DNA of 49,607 bases from an uncultured Prevotella sp. (GCA_934256705.1 CAKQPF010000023.1:1-49607); one strand, 5' to 3'; positions 7,587 to 17,106 are shown, counted from the first letter of the stretch. Numbers and translations are program-made. The notes: a model not told the origin generated them from the sequence alone.

Positions 7587-8801
7587 CTACAACTCGTTTA
7601 CCGGGACGAGTTTGACTGCAGGGACATAGTGATTATCGAGGGAGAATATCATCTTGCCACCTTCATGCTTGATGGAGAGGAAGCCGAGGGAGGTGAGGGT
7701 TTCGGCAAACTCGTCAAGAGTGCAGCTGCGGCTTATCTCCAGACTGACCGGATAATCGTCAAGCTGAGTGTCTGTCAACTCTATGTCCACATTATACCAT
7801 CTGCCCATATCCTTGAGCACGGTGAGGAGCTTGGCATTGCTGTAAGAGAAATAGCCCGCTGTCCATCGCGTGCGCTGCCTTGCATCGCATTTCAGCGCTG
7901 TCAGGTCATAGCCCTTCACCAGTCGGACATATCTGTCTGGCTCCAGAAGGAGGTCCTTCTGGTCGGCTATCTTTGACTTCACCCTCACTGATCCCGACAC
8001 GAGGGTGACTTCGGGAGCCATGTCCTCATAGTCCTTCACGTCAAACTCGGTGCCCAATACGGTGGTGGTCACGCGTGGAGTCTGCACGATGAATGGATGC
8101 TCCTTGTCGCTCTTCACCTTGAAGAAAGCCTCGCCCACTAGCGTCACTGTGCGCTCCTTGCCCGTAAAGGCAGTAGGGAAAGTCAGCCGGCTGTCTGCAT
8201 TGAGCATTACAGTGGTGCCGTCAGCCAGCGTAATCTCGTATGTACCGCCACGTGGCGTGCTGATGGTCTTGTTGGCAGGAGTGAGATTGGCCCAAGGGCA
8301 TACCACGGCTTTCTCGGGTCCTGCCTTCACGTTGTCGCATTCCATCTCTTTCTCTATCGGGTGCATATCATGCCTTGAGCATCCGAACATCACCGTCTTG
8401 GGGGCATCGTTGGCCTGGAAGGCGATGATGGTGCCGTTGTCCTTCACGATGTATTCCGTGTCGTCCACATAGGCGAGCGTGTCGGAATGGTCAGTGGCAA
8501 GTCCTTTCTGCTGAAACCAGAAGAAAGCTGTCATCACTCCCATTATCATCACGGCTGCCGCCGACCATATCCATATCAAGCGGCTTGTGCTTCGCCCGGC
8601 GGTCCTGCGGATATGCTGTGTCCTGAATCTGTTCCATTCCTTGCCTACGTCGGGGCTCTTGCTCTTCTCCATCATTCTGGCAAAGGCATACTCCTCCATC
8701 AGGCGACGGTTTTCACCATCGCCGGTGAGGATGGTGTCCTCCCTTAGAGAGTCGGCATTATCATCCCATTGGTCTGCAGGTTTATGATTGTTTATGTCCA
8801 T
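7587..8801 (-). CDS. FecR-type anti-sigma factor
   Basis: A 404-residue inner-membrane regulator. Residues 1-73 are a cytoplasmic anti-sigma segment, 74-96 a single transmembrane helix (RLIWIWSAAAVMIMGVM), and about 185-280 a FecR domain (STPRGGTYEITLADGTTVMLN, then FFKVKSDKEHPFIVQT and VLGTEFDV). The C-terminal 315-390 is a DUF4974/STN-like domain (YSNAKLLTVLKDMGRWYNVDI). Between the membrane helix and the FecR domain lies an unusually long insert of about 80 residues with several cysteines (GCSRHDMH, CPWANL). In this family the protein holds an ECF sigma factor until a TonB-dependent transporter with an STN domain signals. It lies 64 nt downstream of such a sigma gene. The nearby SusC protein has no STN domain, so its partner is unclear. 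Confidence 0.9.
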   Translation of the reverse strand: MDINNHKPADQWDDNADSLREDTILTGDGENRRLMEEYAFARMMEKSKSPDVGKEWNRFRTQHIRRTAGRSTSRLIWIWSAAAVMIMGVMTAFFWFQQKGLATDHSDTLAYVDDTEYIVKDNGTIIAFQANDAPKTVMFGCSRHDMHPIEKEMECDNVKAGPEKAVVCPWANLTPANKTISTPRGGTYEITLADGTTVMLNADSRLTFPTAFTGKERTVTLVGEAFFKVKSDKEHPFIVQTPRVTTTVLGTEFDVKDYEDMAPEVTLVSGSVRVKSKIADQKDLLLEPDRYVRLVKGYDLTALKCDARQRTRWTAGYFSYSNAKLLTVLKDMGRWYNVDIELTDTQLDDYPVSLEISRSCTLDEFAETLTSLGFLSIKHEGGKMIFSLDNHYVPAVKLVPVNEL

Positions 8802-8865
8802 TGTTTTTCCTATCCTTTTTATATATATAATGTCCTGGAGGGCGATTCGGGTAATAGCGTTAAGA

Positions 8866-9366
8866 TTATTTATCTTTTGAAAAGGCTTCTCTCAACAGTC
8901 TGAGTGCTTTGACTATATGTTTTCTCACTCCATCCCGCGAAATGCCTATGTCGGAGGCCACCTCCATATATCTCTTTCCTTCCATGTAGCATTGGTCAAG
9001 CACGTATTTGGTCTTTTCGGGCATCCTGTCTATGACCTTCTGTATCTGTCGGATCCTTTCCTCTTCTTCATCGTCATAAAGGAATCCCTCGTCATTGTTC
9101 TTCATGTAATTGTTGGCATAGTTATCGCGTACTTTTTTCTTTTTCAGATGGTCGAGGCTTCTATGACGTATTGAGGTGTAGAGATACATGCTGTTGACAG
9201 TATCCTCAAAGGAGTCATGCTTTTCCCATATATGTGCAAAGACATCGTTTACGATGTCGCGTGCGTCGTCTTCATCCCTGACTATAGCCAGAGACGAATA
9301 ATAGAGCTTTGTATAGTATTTTTCGAAAAGTGCCTTGAATTGTTTTTCCTTTGTTGTTTCTTTCAT
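8866..9366 (-). CDS. ECF RNA polymerase sigma factor (Bacteroides FecI-like)
   Basis: A 166-residue ECF sigma factor. Region 2 covers about residues 8-75 (FEKYYTKLYYSSLAIVRDEDDARDIVNDVF, with the DAxDIVNDVF helix typical of Bacteroidetes family 1 members). An acidic linker EEEERIRQIQ follows, and region 4 spans about 108-160 with the recognition helix DIGISRDGVRKHIVKALRLLR. It recruits RNA polymerase to promoters of surface uptake systems when released by FecR. It has its own consensus promoter (9396-9426) and precedes the FecR gene, so the two form a bicistronic unit downstream of, but separately transcribed from, the SusC/SusD cluster. Confidence 0.93.
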   Translation of the reverse strand: MKETTKEKQFKALFEKYYTKLYYSSLAIVRDEDDARDIVNDVFAHIWEKHDSFEDTVNSMYLYTSIRHRSLDHLKKKKVRDNYANNYMKNNDEGFLYDDEEEERIRQIQKVIDRMPEKTKYVLDQCYMEGKRYMEVASDIGISRDGVRKHIVKALRLLREAFSKDK

Positions 9367-9395
9367 TATTGTAGAAAAAGAGACCTATCAAATTA

Positions 9396-9426
9396 CAAAG
9401 GTATGACATTTCGCTTTAAACTGCAA
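9396..9426 (-). promoter_or_regulatory. promoter of the sigma/FecR unit
   Basis: The minus strand reads TTG (9424-9426), 20 nt, TACCTTTG (9396-9403). Predicted start is about 7 nt downstream, giving a leader of roughly 20-25 nt to the ATG at 9366. Confidence 0.7.
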
Positions 9427-9486
9427 CATAAAGACACCTAATTTATTGTTTTTTAACTGATACTACTCTTAAAGCCCTTATTTATG

Positions 9487-9524
9487 AAAATGAGACCGCA
9501 TCCAGTCATAGTAATGCGGTCTCA
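9487..9524 (-). terminator. terminator after thioredoxin-fold gene
   Basis: An 11-bp perfect stem TGAGACCGCAT/ATGCGGTCTCA (9491-9501 with 9514-9524) is followed on the minus strand by TTTTCAT. It lies 33 nt past the stop of the thioredoxin-fold gene and separates the SusC/SusD unit from the sigma/FecR promoter. Confidence 0.75.
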
Positions 9525-9556
9525 AGATTCGAAATTTATATGAGAATTAGGTGTTT

Positions 9557-10753
9557 TTATTCCAATTCCTTAATGAGTTTCTCGTATGCGTCAGCAAAGT
9601 TTACCATCGCTGCGGCGCGTATCTCTCCTTCCTTCAAAGGTGGGAGCTTGGCTTCTTCTGCCTTTATCTCCTTGATACGTTTCTTCATCCACTTTATGGC
9701 TACTTTGTTTACTGCCTTGTCCTGACAGTTCTTTTGCAGTCTCAAAGCCCAGTTGTAGATGTGCATATCTCCGCTATGGAACTTCTTGATGTGCTTGTCG
9801 CAAAGCGCCACAAACTGCTTCCAGTCGCCACGAGCCTCAGCCCATGCGATATCCACATTGAGACATATCTGGTCATACTTTGCCACGCCCCATTTCTTCA
9901 TCTCAGCCTTGTAGTGATCCATACCGGCTTTGTCGAAGTCTGCGGTGCCGTCAGCGTTTTTCTTCACATACGAGAGCGGATACTGCATCCATATCCTGTC
10001 TGCCACCATGTTGACATTCTGCGCGCCATACTTTGCTTCAAACTGGCTCTTGTGCTCCAGCATATACTGGAAAGCCGGTGTCAAGGGAGATGAATTATAA
10101 TTGACGAAGGCTTCATAGAGATTATTGTTGGTCAGCATGTCCTTCTCATTGCCGGCGAGGAGCACTCCTGCCACTTCTGCACTTTTCTTGCTGTCGTATG
10201 CCGTGTCCAGTGCCTTGAGATAAGAAAAGAGGAAAGTGGTGTCGCGTTCACCGCGCTCATAGCGTTCAGCCAATGCAGAGAGGCTGTTGGTTCCGAGTCC
10301 TTCCTTCACCTTGGCTATGAATTTATCCACGTCTCTGTCGCCACCCACTATGCGGTTTATTTCCTTACCTGTCTGGTCGATGAAGAGGAATGTAGGGAAA
10401 GCCCTTACGCCGAAGCGGGATTTCACTGCAGGACCTTCGCCCTTCTCCATATCTATCTTGATGGAGACGAACTCCTTGTTGAAGTAGTCACCTGCCGCTT
10501 TCCGGGTGAACACCTGTGTCGCCATCATCTTGCAAGGTCCGCACCAACTGGTGTAACAGTCCACGAAGAGCATCTTGTTTGCCTCTTTTGCCATGGCAAG
10601 AGCTTGCTCGAATGTCTTTCCTTCCACGAAGGCTACGCCCTGATTTGTGTCAGATTGCATAGCAGGGCTCTGGATTACCGGTGTCTGCGCATGGATTTCT
10701 CCGATGCAAAGGATTGACGCTGCCAGAGCGATGATCAAATTTCTCTTTTTCAT
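9557..10753 (-). CDS. periplasmic thioredoxin-fold protein with long helical C-terminus
   Basis: A 398-residue protein with signal peptide (1-22, ending in IHAQ). Residues about 45-155 form a thioredoxin fold: the active site WCGPC has Cys71 and Cys74, and the cis-Pro loop is visible as VRAFPTFLFID. The remaining 240 residues are mostly helical with conserved Trp and Cys and no named domain. Such proteins act as periplasmic disulfide oxidoreductases. It is the last gene of the minus-strand cluster TlpA-like, lipoprotein, SusC, SusD, thioredoxin, lying 68 nt after SusD. Two thioredoxin-fold proteins bracketing a SusC/SusD pair suggest the imported cargo or the receptor itself needs thiol-disulfide handling; that is inference. 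Confidence 0.88.
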   Translation of the reverse strand: MKKRNLIIALAASILCIGEIHAQTPVIQSPAMQSDTNQGVAFVEGKTFEQALAMAKEANKMLFVDCYTSWCGPCKMMATQVFTRKAAGDYFNKEFVSIKIDMEKGEGPAVKSRFGVRAFPTFLFIDQTGKEINRIVGGDRDVDKFIAKVKEGLGTNSLSALAERYERGERDTTFLFSYLKALDTAYDSKKSAEVAGVLLAGNEKDMLTNNNLYEAFVNYNSSPLTPAFQYMLEHKSQFEAKYGAQNVNMVADRIWMQYPLSYVKKNADGTADFDKAGMDHYKAEMKKWGVAKYDQICLNVDIAWAEARGDWKQFVALCDKHIKKFHSGDMHIYNWALRLQKNCQDKAVNKVAIKWMKKRIKEIKAEEAKLPPLKEGEIRAAAMVNFADAYEKLIKELE

Positions 10754-10821
10754 TGTATAGCTTGCTTTTTATAAGTAGTTGGTCGAAATCAGTTTAAAAT
10801 CCCGACCTTACTACATGGTTA

Positions 10822-12336
10822 TCAGTTTTGGTATCCGCTGTTCTGCTTGATTGCGCCGTAGGAAATCCTGATTTCATAATTCGGCACAGGCATGTTCCAT
10901 CTGTTTTTAGCCACTGCTCCGAGCGTAGCATCGCCGAGAGCGTTGTCAGTGCGCATGAGGTCCCAGCGGTAATGTCCCTCGTAAGCGAGTTCACGGTTTC
11001 TCTCACGGAGCACCTCCTTGATGAAGGCATCGACATTGGCAAAGTCATCTGCCTTGTAGCCATCAGTGCGCTCTGCTTCCGGAATTGCCCTTTGATGAAC
11101 ATCATTGAGCTGCTGGAGCGCTTCAGTAGTGATGCTGTTGGAAGTGCGGGCGAGGAGCTCAGCGTATGTAAGCTTCACTTCTGCCAATCGCATATACAGC
11201 ACATCGTCGTACTGACCTCCGCTATATTTCATTGTGGTCAAGTCATTGACATTGTCAGTCTTTGATCCTTTCCACAGGAGGTAAGTGCGTCTTACGTCAT
11301 TGGCATCATATAGGTATGGCATAGTGGCCGGAACATAGTAGCTTTGCTTTCTGTACCATGCCATTCCGTTAGGATATTTCAGCGTGTAGATACGGCTTGG
11401 CTGATAGAATATCAGTTCGTTGCTTCTCGTGGTAGGGTCTGGATATGAACCGCTCTGGGTGTATTCATTCGATGGGAAGAGCGCATTCTGATACTCGGAA
11501 CTTGCGTTAGAGAATGTATAGCCAGAGGTATTGAGCACATCTCTTGCCAATTCGAGGGCTTCCTGCAGTTCTGCCTGGTTCTTGGTGTAAGTTCCTTTGT
11601 AGAGCAGCACGCGGCTCAGGAGAGCCTTCACCACGGTCTTGTTGGCTCTGATGCGGTCGTTTATGGCCGGAACGGTCTCTGGCACGTCGGCGAGAGCTTC
11701 TCTCAGGTCTTTGATAATCTGATTCCAGCACTCGGCATTCGTGCTTCTTCCCACGTTGTCGCTTGGGTTGTAGCCATTGTATGCTTCCGTACGGAGTACG
11801 ATTCCGTCGCCATTGTCATTGCCGAGCATAGCCTGGTCGCCATAAAGACAGAGCAGATAGAAATTGACGTATGCACGGATGAACTTCGCTTCCGCAATAT
11901 ACTGTCGCATCACTGTAGTGTCGAATGCACCGAACTCTGCCACTTTGTGGATGATATTGTTGGTGTAGTCGATGGCATTGTATCCCCAGTGCCACATGTT
12001 GGCGAGCAGACCATCGTGCTCTGACGATGTGTATTCACTCTTCTGCACTGCAAGATAGCCGGTGGCAGTGGAGCGTATAGCCACATTGTCGGTGGTCATG
12101 TCTCCCATGAGGGTGGCATATCCGGCGTTCGCATAGTTGTTCTGGTCCTGCGGAGCACCTGCCAGGAACACGTTCAGCCTGACGTAAGCACCCAGGAGAG
12201 CGGCTTCCGCAGTCTTCTGATTCTTATATACCTTCTCATCGACCAGAGTATTCTCAGGTGCATAGTCAAGGTTACATGCTGTCAATGCCATAGTAAGCAT
12301 GATGGCAAGGCAGGAGTATATGGTATTCTTTTTCAT
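10822..12336 (-). CDS. SusD-like outer-membrane lipoprotein
   Basis: A 504-residue lipoprotein: the signal sequence ends in the lipobox LTAC with Cys21. The sequence has the TPR-like helical framework of the SusD/RagB family: an N-terminal domain to about residue 230 (MRQYIAEAKFIRAYVNFYLLCLYG is the classic helix) and a C-terminal RagB/SusD segment with RNRELAYEGHYRWDLMRTD near the end. SusD proteins cap the SusC pore and bind the substrate at the cell surface. It follows SusC by 18 nt, as in almost all such pairs. The substrate cannot be read from the sequence; no glycoside hydrolase lies in this unit, so a non-glycan or peptide ligand is possible. Confidence 0.93.
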   Translation of the reverse strand: MKKNTIYSCLAIMLTMALTACNLDYAPENTLVDEKVYKNQKTAEAALLGAYVRLNVFLAGAPQDQNNYANAGYATLMGDMTTDNVAIRSTATGYLAVQKSEYTSSEHDGLLANMWHWGYNAIDYTNNIIHKVAEFGAFDTTVMRQYIAEAKFIRAYVNFYLLCLYGDQAMLGNDNGDGIVLRTEAYNGYNPSDNVGRSTNAECWNQIIKDLREALADVPETVPAINDRIRANKTVVKALLSRVLLYKGTYTKNQAELQEALELARDVLNTSGYTFSNASSEYQNALFPSNEYTQSGSYPDPTTRSNELIFYQPSRIYTLKYPNGMAWYRKQSYYVPATMPYLYDANDVRRTYLLWKGSKTDNVNDLTTMKYSGGQYDDVLYMRLAEVKLTYAELLARTSNSITTEALQQLNDVHQRAIPEAERTDGYKADDFANVDAFIKEVLRERNRELAYEGHYRWDLMRTDNALGDATLGAVAKNRWNMPVPNYEIRISYGAIKQNSGYQN

Positions 12337-12354
12337 ATCGTTGGAATGTAATAA

Positions 12355-15300
12355 TTAGAAACTTGCTCTTATTCCGAATTGCATACTGCGCGACTGAGGC
12401 ATGGTCATGTTGTCGTATCCTGCCGCCAAAGCGGATGAACCGAATGCACTTACCTCCGGGTCAAGACCTGAATAATTGGTTACGGTGAACAGGTTTGTGA
12501 CCGTAGCGTATATCTTCAGCTGGTTGAAGAACCTGGTAGCCTTGAGAAGTGTCTGAGGGACGTGGTATGTAAGTGTCACTGACTTCAGCCTGAGATATGA
12601 GTTGTTCTCCAGGAATCGGGTCGTGGTGATGGCGGTGGTGTAGTCGTAATTGCCAATCACGGAAGCGTTGTTGAGACGTGGAATGTCTGTCTTCTGTCCC
12701 GGAACCTGCCACATGTTCATGATGTCGGCCAGGAGATTGTTGGCATCCTCGCCTGTATAGTTGAGGAGATTAGCCTTTGTGCTGTTGATCATCTTGCTGC
12801 CTACAGAGAAATTGAACATGAAATCGAGCTCAAGATTCTTGTAGAACAAGGTGTTGGTCATAGAGCCGTAGAAGTCAGGCAAAGCCACTCCGCAGACGAA
12901 CTTGTTTGACTGCGAGTTCTCATAGTCAGCGGCAGGAGGCGTTGTGGAGACGGTTCCGTCCTTGTATTGCCAGAGCGGGTCACCGGTGTTAGGGTCCACT
13001 CCATACCACTTGTGCAGGTACCACTGTGCTACAGGTTTGCCTTCTTCATAATATTTGAACGAACTGTTGGCCTGGTCGAGCTGATTTCCTTCAAAGTTGA
13101 GCTTGAGAATCTTGTTGGTGGCTTTTGAGAGATTGAGGATAGTCTGCCACTGGAAGTCCTTCGTGCTGATGTTCTTTGAGACGATCTGGAAGTCAAGTCC
13201 CTGATTGCTCATGTCGGCTATGTTCTGGTTTTCCTTGGTGTAACCGGTGTAATATGGCAGGTCTGACGAGAAGAGCATATTGGTGGTCTTCTTGTAATAA
13301 TAGTCGAGAGTGACCTTGATGCGGTCCCCGAACATCTCAAGGTCAAGACCTGCGTCGTAGGTGATGGTCTTTTCCCATTTGAGGTTTTCATTGCCCGGCT
13401 GTGACATCTGGAGGTAACTCTTGCCTCCATACTGCGTCAACTGATTGAGGGAATAGACTGCCTGTGCTCCGTAATAGCTGTTGTTGCCGTCCTTACTTGA
13501 AAGTCCCACGGACCCGCGAATCTTCATCTCATTGATGAAAGGCAGGTTTTCCTTGATGAATTTCTCGTTAGAGAGGCGCCAGCCCACAGATACTGATGGC
13601 GTACTGAGGTAACGATGGTTACGGTTGAAACGGGAAGAACCATCGAGACGATAAGTCAGACCGAGCATATATGTATGCAGATACTGATAGTTGAGACGTG
13701 CAAAAGCGGAGAAGAGGGCATACTGCTGCATGTAAGCTGCTGTCACTCTCTTGGTCTGGGCAGCGCCTACTCCGCTGAGTTCCGGGCTGAAGAAGTTGGA
13801 ACCTGCTACGGAATTGATGCGCTCCTTGGTGTATTCGTAGCTCTGTCCGAAGATTCCCTGAAGGAAATGGTTGCAGAATGTCTTGTTGATGGTAAGGAGA
13901 TTGTTTACCACCACCTTATAACTGTTCTTCGTGCTTTCCTGCGCCTGGTTGCCGATTACACCTGTGAGGTAGTCCGGCAGTTCGCCTTTGCGGATGTCCG
14001 AGAATGAGTTGTAGATGTCAGTTCCCACTTCCGAGCGCAGTGAGAGCCAGTTGTAAGGACGGAATTCCAGGTAGCCATTGCCGATTATTCTCGTATCTTC
14101 CACCGATTCATCATTGATATAAGCCATAGCCACCGGGTTATAGGCATCTGACGCTCCCTTGGAATTGATGGCATAGCCATAATAATAGTCGCCGGTAGCA
14201 TCGTTGTATATAGGAAGGTTAGGCGCTTTCTTTATTGCAGCCGCATAGATGCTTCCTGCCGCCAAAGCGTTGTTGTTGAGTCTGTTGATGGAAACGCTCA
14301 CTCCTGCATCCCACTGCTTCGCCAGTCTGGTGTTGAGATTGAAGCGTGTGGAGAGTCTCTGCATATCATTGTTGATGATATATGACTCATTGTTGTCATA
14401 GGAGACGCTGAGGAAATAATCAGTTTCCTTAGAGCCACCTGATACAGATGCGCTGACACCATGGCTTACAGCAGTACGAGTCACTGCATCAATCCAGTCC
14501 GTATTGTATCCTGCTGGGAATTTCCCTTTTGGATAATATGTAGAATAGACCTGACTGTACTGGTTGCCATTGAGCAGATCCAGTTTGCCGATAGGATTGT
14601 CAATACCCAATGTGTAGCCCACATTGACCTTTGTTCTGCCCTTTGAGCCTTTTTTTGTGGTGATGAGAATCACGCCGGCAGCGCCACGGGAACCGTAAAT
14701 GGCTGTGGCAAAAGCGTCCTTGAGGATTTCGATGGACTCGATATCATCGGGATTGAGGTTTGCGAGAGGATTCTTCTCGAATGAATTGTTGAGATCTATG
14801 TTATATTGCAGTGAGCCTCCGCCAGTCTGCATTCCTCCCATAGCAATGCCAGGGATAGAGCCACCCGTGGTACCAACTGAGTTGGCATCACGGTCGGTTC
14901 CAAACATTGGAACGCCGTCAATGACATAAAGCGGATTGTTGTCGCCCATAATGGAGCTGACACCACGTATGGTAAGCACATTGGCAGAGCCTAATGCTCC
15001 AGAAGAATTGGTCATGTACAGTCCAGGTACGCGGCCTTGAAGCATCTGATCGACAGATTGGAAAGAGACGTTGTCTTTTGGAGTTACAGAGGAGACAGAG
15101 CCTGTAAGGTCGCGACGTTCCTGTCTGCTATAGCCCACTACGACGAGATCCTGCATCTTTGTTTCTGTTGTCTCACGCATAGTGACATTGATAGTCTGTT
15201 TCTTACCCACAGTAAAGCTTTGGCGGTCGAAACCTATCATTGAGAATACCAATTGCTGGTTTGGGGTGACGTCAATCGCATATGTGCCGTCTTCTGCAGT

Positions 15301-15459
15301 ATGGGTCGCCTTGTTTGTACCTTTTATTGATACGGTAACCATATGGAGCGGTGCTCCGGATTCGTCGGTGACGCGTCCGGTGATATGCTGTTCCTGCGCC
15401 ATTGCTGATATAGTCTGTAGCAATAGGGCGAAGAAAAGTATAAGGCTCTTTGTCTTCAT
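12355..15459 (-). CDS. SusC-like TonB-dependent outer-membrane transporter
   Basis: A 1034-residue receptor. Signal peptide 1-22; residues about 25-100 form a carboxypeptidase-regulatory-like domain (ITGRVTDESGAPL); a TonB-box-like stretch (DLVVVGYSRQER) is near 105-117; the plug domain runs to about 235 and ends in the SusC signature IESIEILKDAFATAIYGSRG; the remainder is a 22-strand barrel finishing in RASF. It imports ligands captured by the adjacent SusD lipoprotein using TonB energy. There is no N-terminal STN signalling domain, although a FecR/sigma pair is encoded downstream. A GC-rich hairpin (15491-15525) lies in the 88-nt gap between the upstream lipoprotein gene and this gene. Confidence 0.95.
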   Translation of the reverse strand: MKTKSLILFFALLLQTISAMAQEQHITGRVTDESGAPLHMVTVSIKGTNKATHTAEDGTYAIDVTPNQQLVFSMIGFDRQSFTVGKKQTINVTMRETTETKMQDLVVVGYSRQERRDLTGSVSSVTPKDNVSFQSVDQMLQGRVPGLYMTNSSGALGSANVLTIRGVSSIMGDNNPLYVIDGVPMFGTDRDANSVGTTGGSIPGIAMGGMQTGGGSLQYNIDLNNSFEKNPLANLNPDDIESIEILKDAFATAIYGSRGAAGVILITTKKGSKGRTKVNVGYTLGIDNPIGKLDLLNGNQYSQVYSTYYPKGKFPAGYNTDWIDAVTRTAVSHGVSASVSGGSKETDYFLSVSYDNNESYIINNDMQRLSTRFNLNTRLAKQWDAGVSVSINRLNNNALAAGSIYAAAIKKAPNLPIYNDATGDYYYGYAINSKGASDAYNPVAMAYINDESVEDTRIIGNGYLEFRPYNWLSLRSEVGTDIYNSFSDIRKGELPDYLTGVIGNQAQESTKNSYKVVVNNLLTINKTFCNHFLQGIFGQSYEYTKERINSVAGSNFFSPELSGVGAAQTKRVTAAYMQQYALFSAFARLNYQYLHTYMLGLTYRLDGSSRFNRNHRYLSTPSVSVGWRLSNEKFIKENLPFINEMKIRGSVGLSSKDGNNSYYGAQAVYSLNQLTQYGGKSYLQMSQPGNENLKWEKTITYDAGLDLEMFGDRIKVTLDYYYKKTTNMLFSSDLPYYTGYTKENQNIADMSNQGLDFQIVSKNISTKDFQWQTILNLSKATNKILKLNFEGNQLDQANSSFKYYEEGKPVAQWYLHKWYGVDPNTGDPLWQYKDGTVSTTPPAADYENSQSNKFVCGVALPDFYGSMTNTLFYKNLELDFMFNFSVGSKMINSTKANLLNYTGEDANNLLADIMNMWQVPGQKTDIPRLNNASVIGNYDYTTAITTTRFLENNSYLRLKSVTLTYHVPQTLLKATRFFNQLKIYATVTNLFTVTNYSGLDPEVSAFGSSALAAGYDNMTMPQSRSMQFGIRASF

Positions 15460-15490
15460 AGGTGTAATATTAGGTTTGTAGATGAATATT

Positions 15491-15530
15491 GGGGATGCTG
15501 TCTGGAATCGACAGACGGCATCCCCTTTTT
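15491..15530. terminator. 14-bp hairpin between lipoprotein and SusC genes
   Basis: Arms GGGGATGCTGTCTG (15491-15504) and CAGACGGCATCCCC (15512-15525) form a 14-bp stem with one G-T pair. Five T follow on the plus strand, so as a terminator it faces plus, whereas all genes here run minus. On the minus strand it could be an RNA-processing or stabilising hairpin, or a weak attenuator before susC. Confidence 0.6.
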
Positions 15531-15547
15531 AATAATATGGATGAATA

Positions 15548-17062
15548 TTACTTGATAAGCTTCAGCCAAGAGTCTGTCAAAGGTGTGTCTGTGTCACCGA
15601 GAGGCGCACCGTAGTTGCCTGTAGTCGGAGTGTTGATACCTCCAAATATCCAAGCCACATTGCCGAAAGCTACACCTGCTGCGTTACGACGAGCGAGGAA
15701 TGTGCCTGGCACTTCCACTTCTGTCCAGTTGACGCAGTCTGTAGAGCGATAAATCTTAGAAGAGACAATAGGTGTCTTACCATCTTCACCTACAGTCTCA
15801 CCACCTACCATATATACTACATTGTCGCAAACGATAGCTTTTGCGTGATACAATGCAGGCATACCAGTGAGCTCTCCTTCTTTCTTCCATGAGGTACCGT
15901 CGGTAGAAGAATAAACTCCTGTGCGCAAGAAATCCTCCGCTCCGACGAAGTACTGGAAGCCTGTAAGGCACCACAGTTTGCCATTGAATGTGAAGAATTG
16001 GTCTGCCAGACGTCTTGCTACGTCGCAATCTTCGTCATCAGAAGTAGGTGTGATATACTCCCAATTCTTTCCGTCTGTAGTGACAGCATAGAGGCGCTTG
16101 CCCTGAAGCATACCGAAACCATAGCAGAAACCTCCCTTGATATACATCTTGCCATCTTTTACTGTAACGTTGTAGTTTGTGCCATTCATGTAAGAGAAAG
16201 GTACGGTATTGCCCTTTGCATCCTTTACAGTTGCACCGACAGAGTCACAGCGGAAGGTCTCACCGTCAGCAGTAGAGAAGAGCTGGAGTGTAGGAATATC
16301 CTTAGCAGGGCCCATCCATCCTTCGCTCACGTCAGCAGGGTTGCCATACTTGTCGGCACCGAATGTGCGAGCACCGCCTACTACATACATGCGTCCATTG
16401 AATACAGCGAGACGTGCGCCTTCACCACCGATGACATAGCCTTTCTGACCTTCAGGAAGTTTCACTCCTGTAATATCGGTCTTGTAATCAATTTCGTTCC
16501 ACTTTACGCCATCTTCGGAAGAGAAGAGCTGATAATTCTCTGTCTCGCCGCTCAAAGATGTGGTGATGGCATAGATTTTACCATTGAATACGCACATGTC
16601 GTAGTCGAGTAGCCCGGTTGGGAAACCCTGGAAAGCAGAACTCTTGTTTACCATGTCTGCACCATTAGCAGTCTTTGCCTTTACCACGTTGAGAGTGTAA
16701 GCCTTGCTATTGCCCTTTTCATCCTTCACGGTGAGGCTGACAGCAGAAGTCACATCGATGCTGGTCATGGTGTTTACCTTCTCAGTTCCGATATATACGT
16801 CAGTTCCGAGAGTGCCTGTTGCCAGGATGGTAGCCTGCTTGAGGTCTGCGTCCATCACGTCCCATTCCACGCTGTCGTTGGTATTCTCAATCTTGAGAGT
16901 ATTCTGATCTATTACGCAAGTGTATGCTTTCGCACTTCCAGCAGGGGTTACTGATACAGATGTGATGCCTACTACAGGTGCCTTGTCGTCGTCACTATCC
17001 GAGCAGGATACGAATGCTCCAGCAGCGAGTGCGAGCATAATCATTGTTGAAAACTTCTTCAT
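15548..17062 (-). CDS. kelch-like surface lipoprotein (DUF6242-like)
   Basis: A 504-residue lipoprotein with lipobox FVSC (Cys20) followed by the acidic SDSDDDK stretch that often directs Bacteroidetes lipoproteins to the cell surface. Residues about 28-130 look like a bacterial Ig-like domain. From about 145 to the end there are repeated units with YVVGGA, LYAVTTDGKNW, VYSSTDGTSW and VYMVGGE motifs, each about 50-60 residues, consistent with a kelch-type beta-propeller. It resembles the DUF6242 proteins of Bacteroides. It lies between a TlpA-like gene and susC, and is probably an accessory surface binding protein for that transporter. No catalytic residues are evident. Confidence 0.85.
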   Translation of the reverse strand: MKKFSTMIMLALAAGAFVSCSDSDDDKAPVVGITSVSVTPAGSAKAYTCVIDQNTLKIENTNDSVEWDVMDADLKQATILATGTLGTDVYIGTEKVNTMTSIDVTSAVSLTVKDEKGNSKAYTLNVVKAKTANGADMVNKSSAFQGFPTGLLDYDMCVFNGKIYAITTSLSGETENYQLFSSEDGVKWNEIDYKTDITGVKLPEGQKGYVIGGEGARLAVFNGRMYVVGGARTFGADKYGNPADVSEGWMGPAKDIPTLQLFSTADGETFRCDSVGATVKDAKGNTVPFSYMNGTNYNVTVKDGKMYIKGGFCYGFGMLQGKRLYAVTTDGKNWEYITPTSDDEDCDVARRLADQFFTFNGKLWCLTGFQYFVGAEDFLRTGVYSSTDGTSWKKEGELTGMPALYHAKAIVCDNVVYMVGGETVGEDGKTPIVSSKIYRSTDCVNWTEVEVPGTFLARRNAAGVAFGNVAWIFGGINTPTTGNYGAPLGDTDTPLTDSWLKLIK

Positions 17063-17106
17063 AAATCTTAATGTTTAAGTGTTATTATTGATGATGTGTT
17101 TGTGAT

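Noticed and set aside
7524..7976. Plus-strand 150-codon frame
   Set aside because: Antisense shadow of the FecR gene and of repeat DNA; starts inside KTT-type repeats.
9557..10753. Frameshifted or truncated thioredoxin
   Set aside because: The frame is continuous with a complete active site and cis-Pro loop; the long C-terminus is a normal-looking helical extension.
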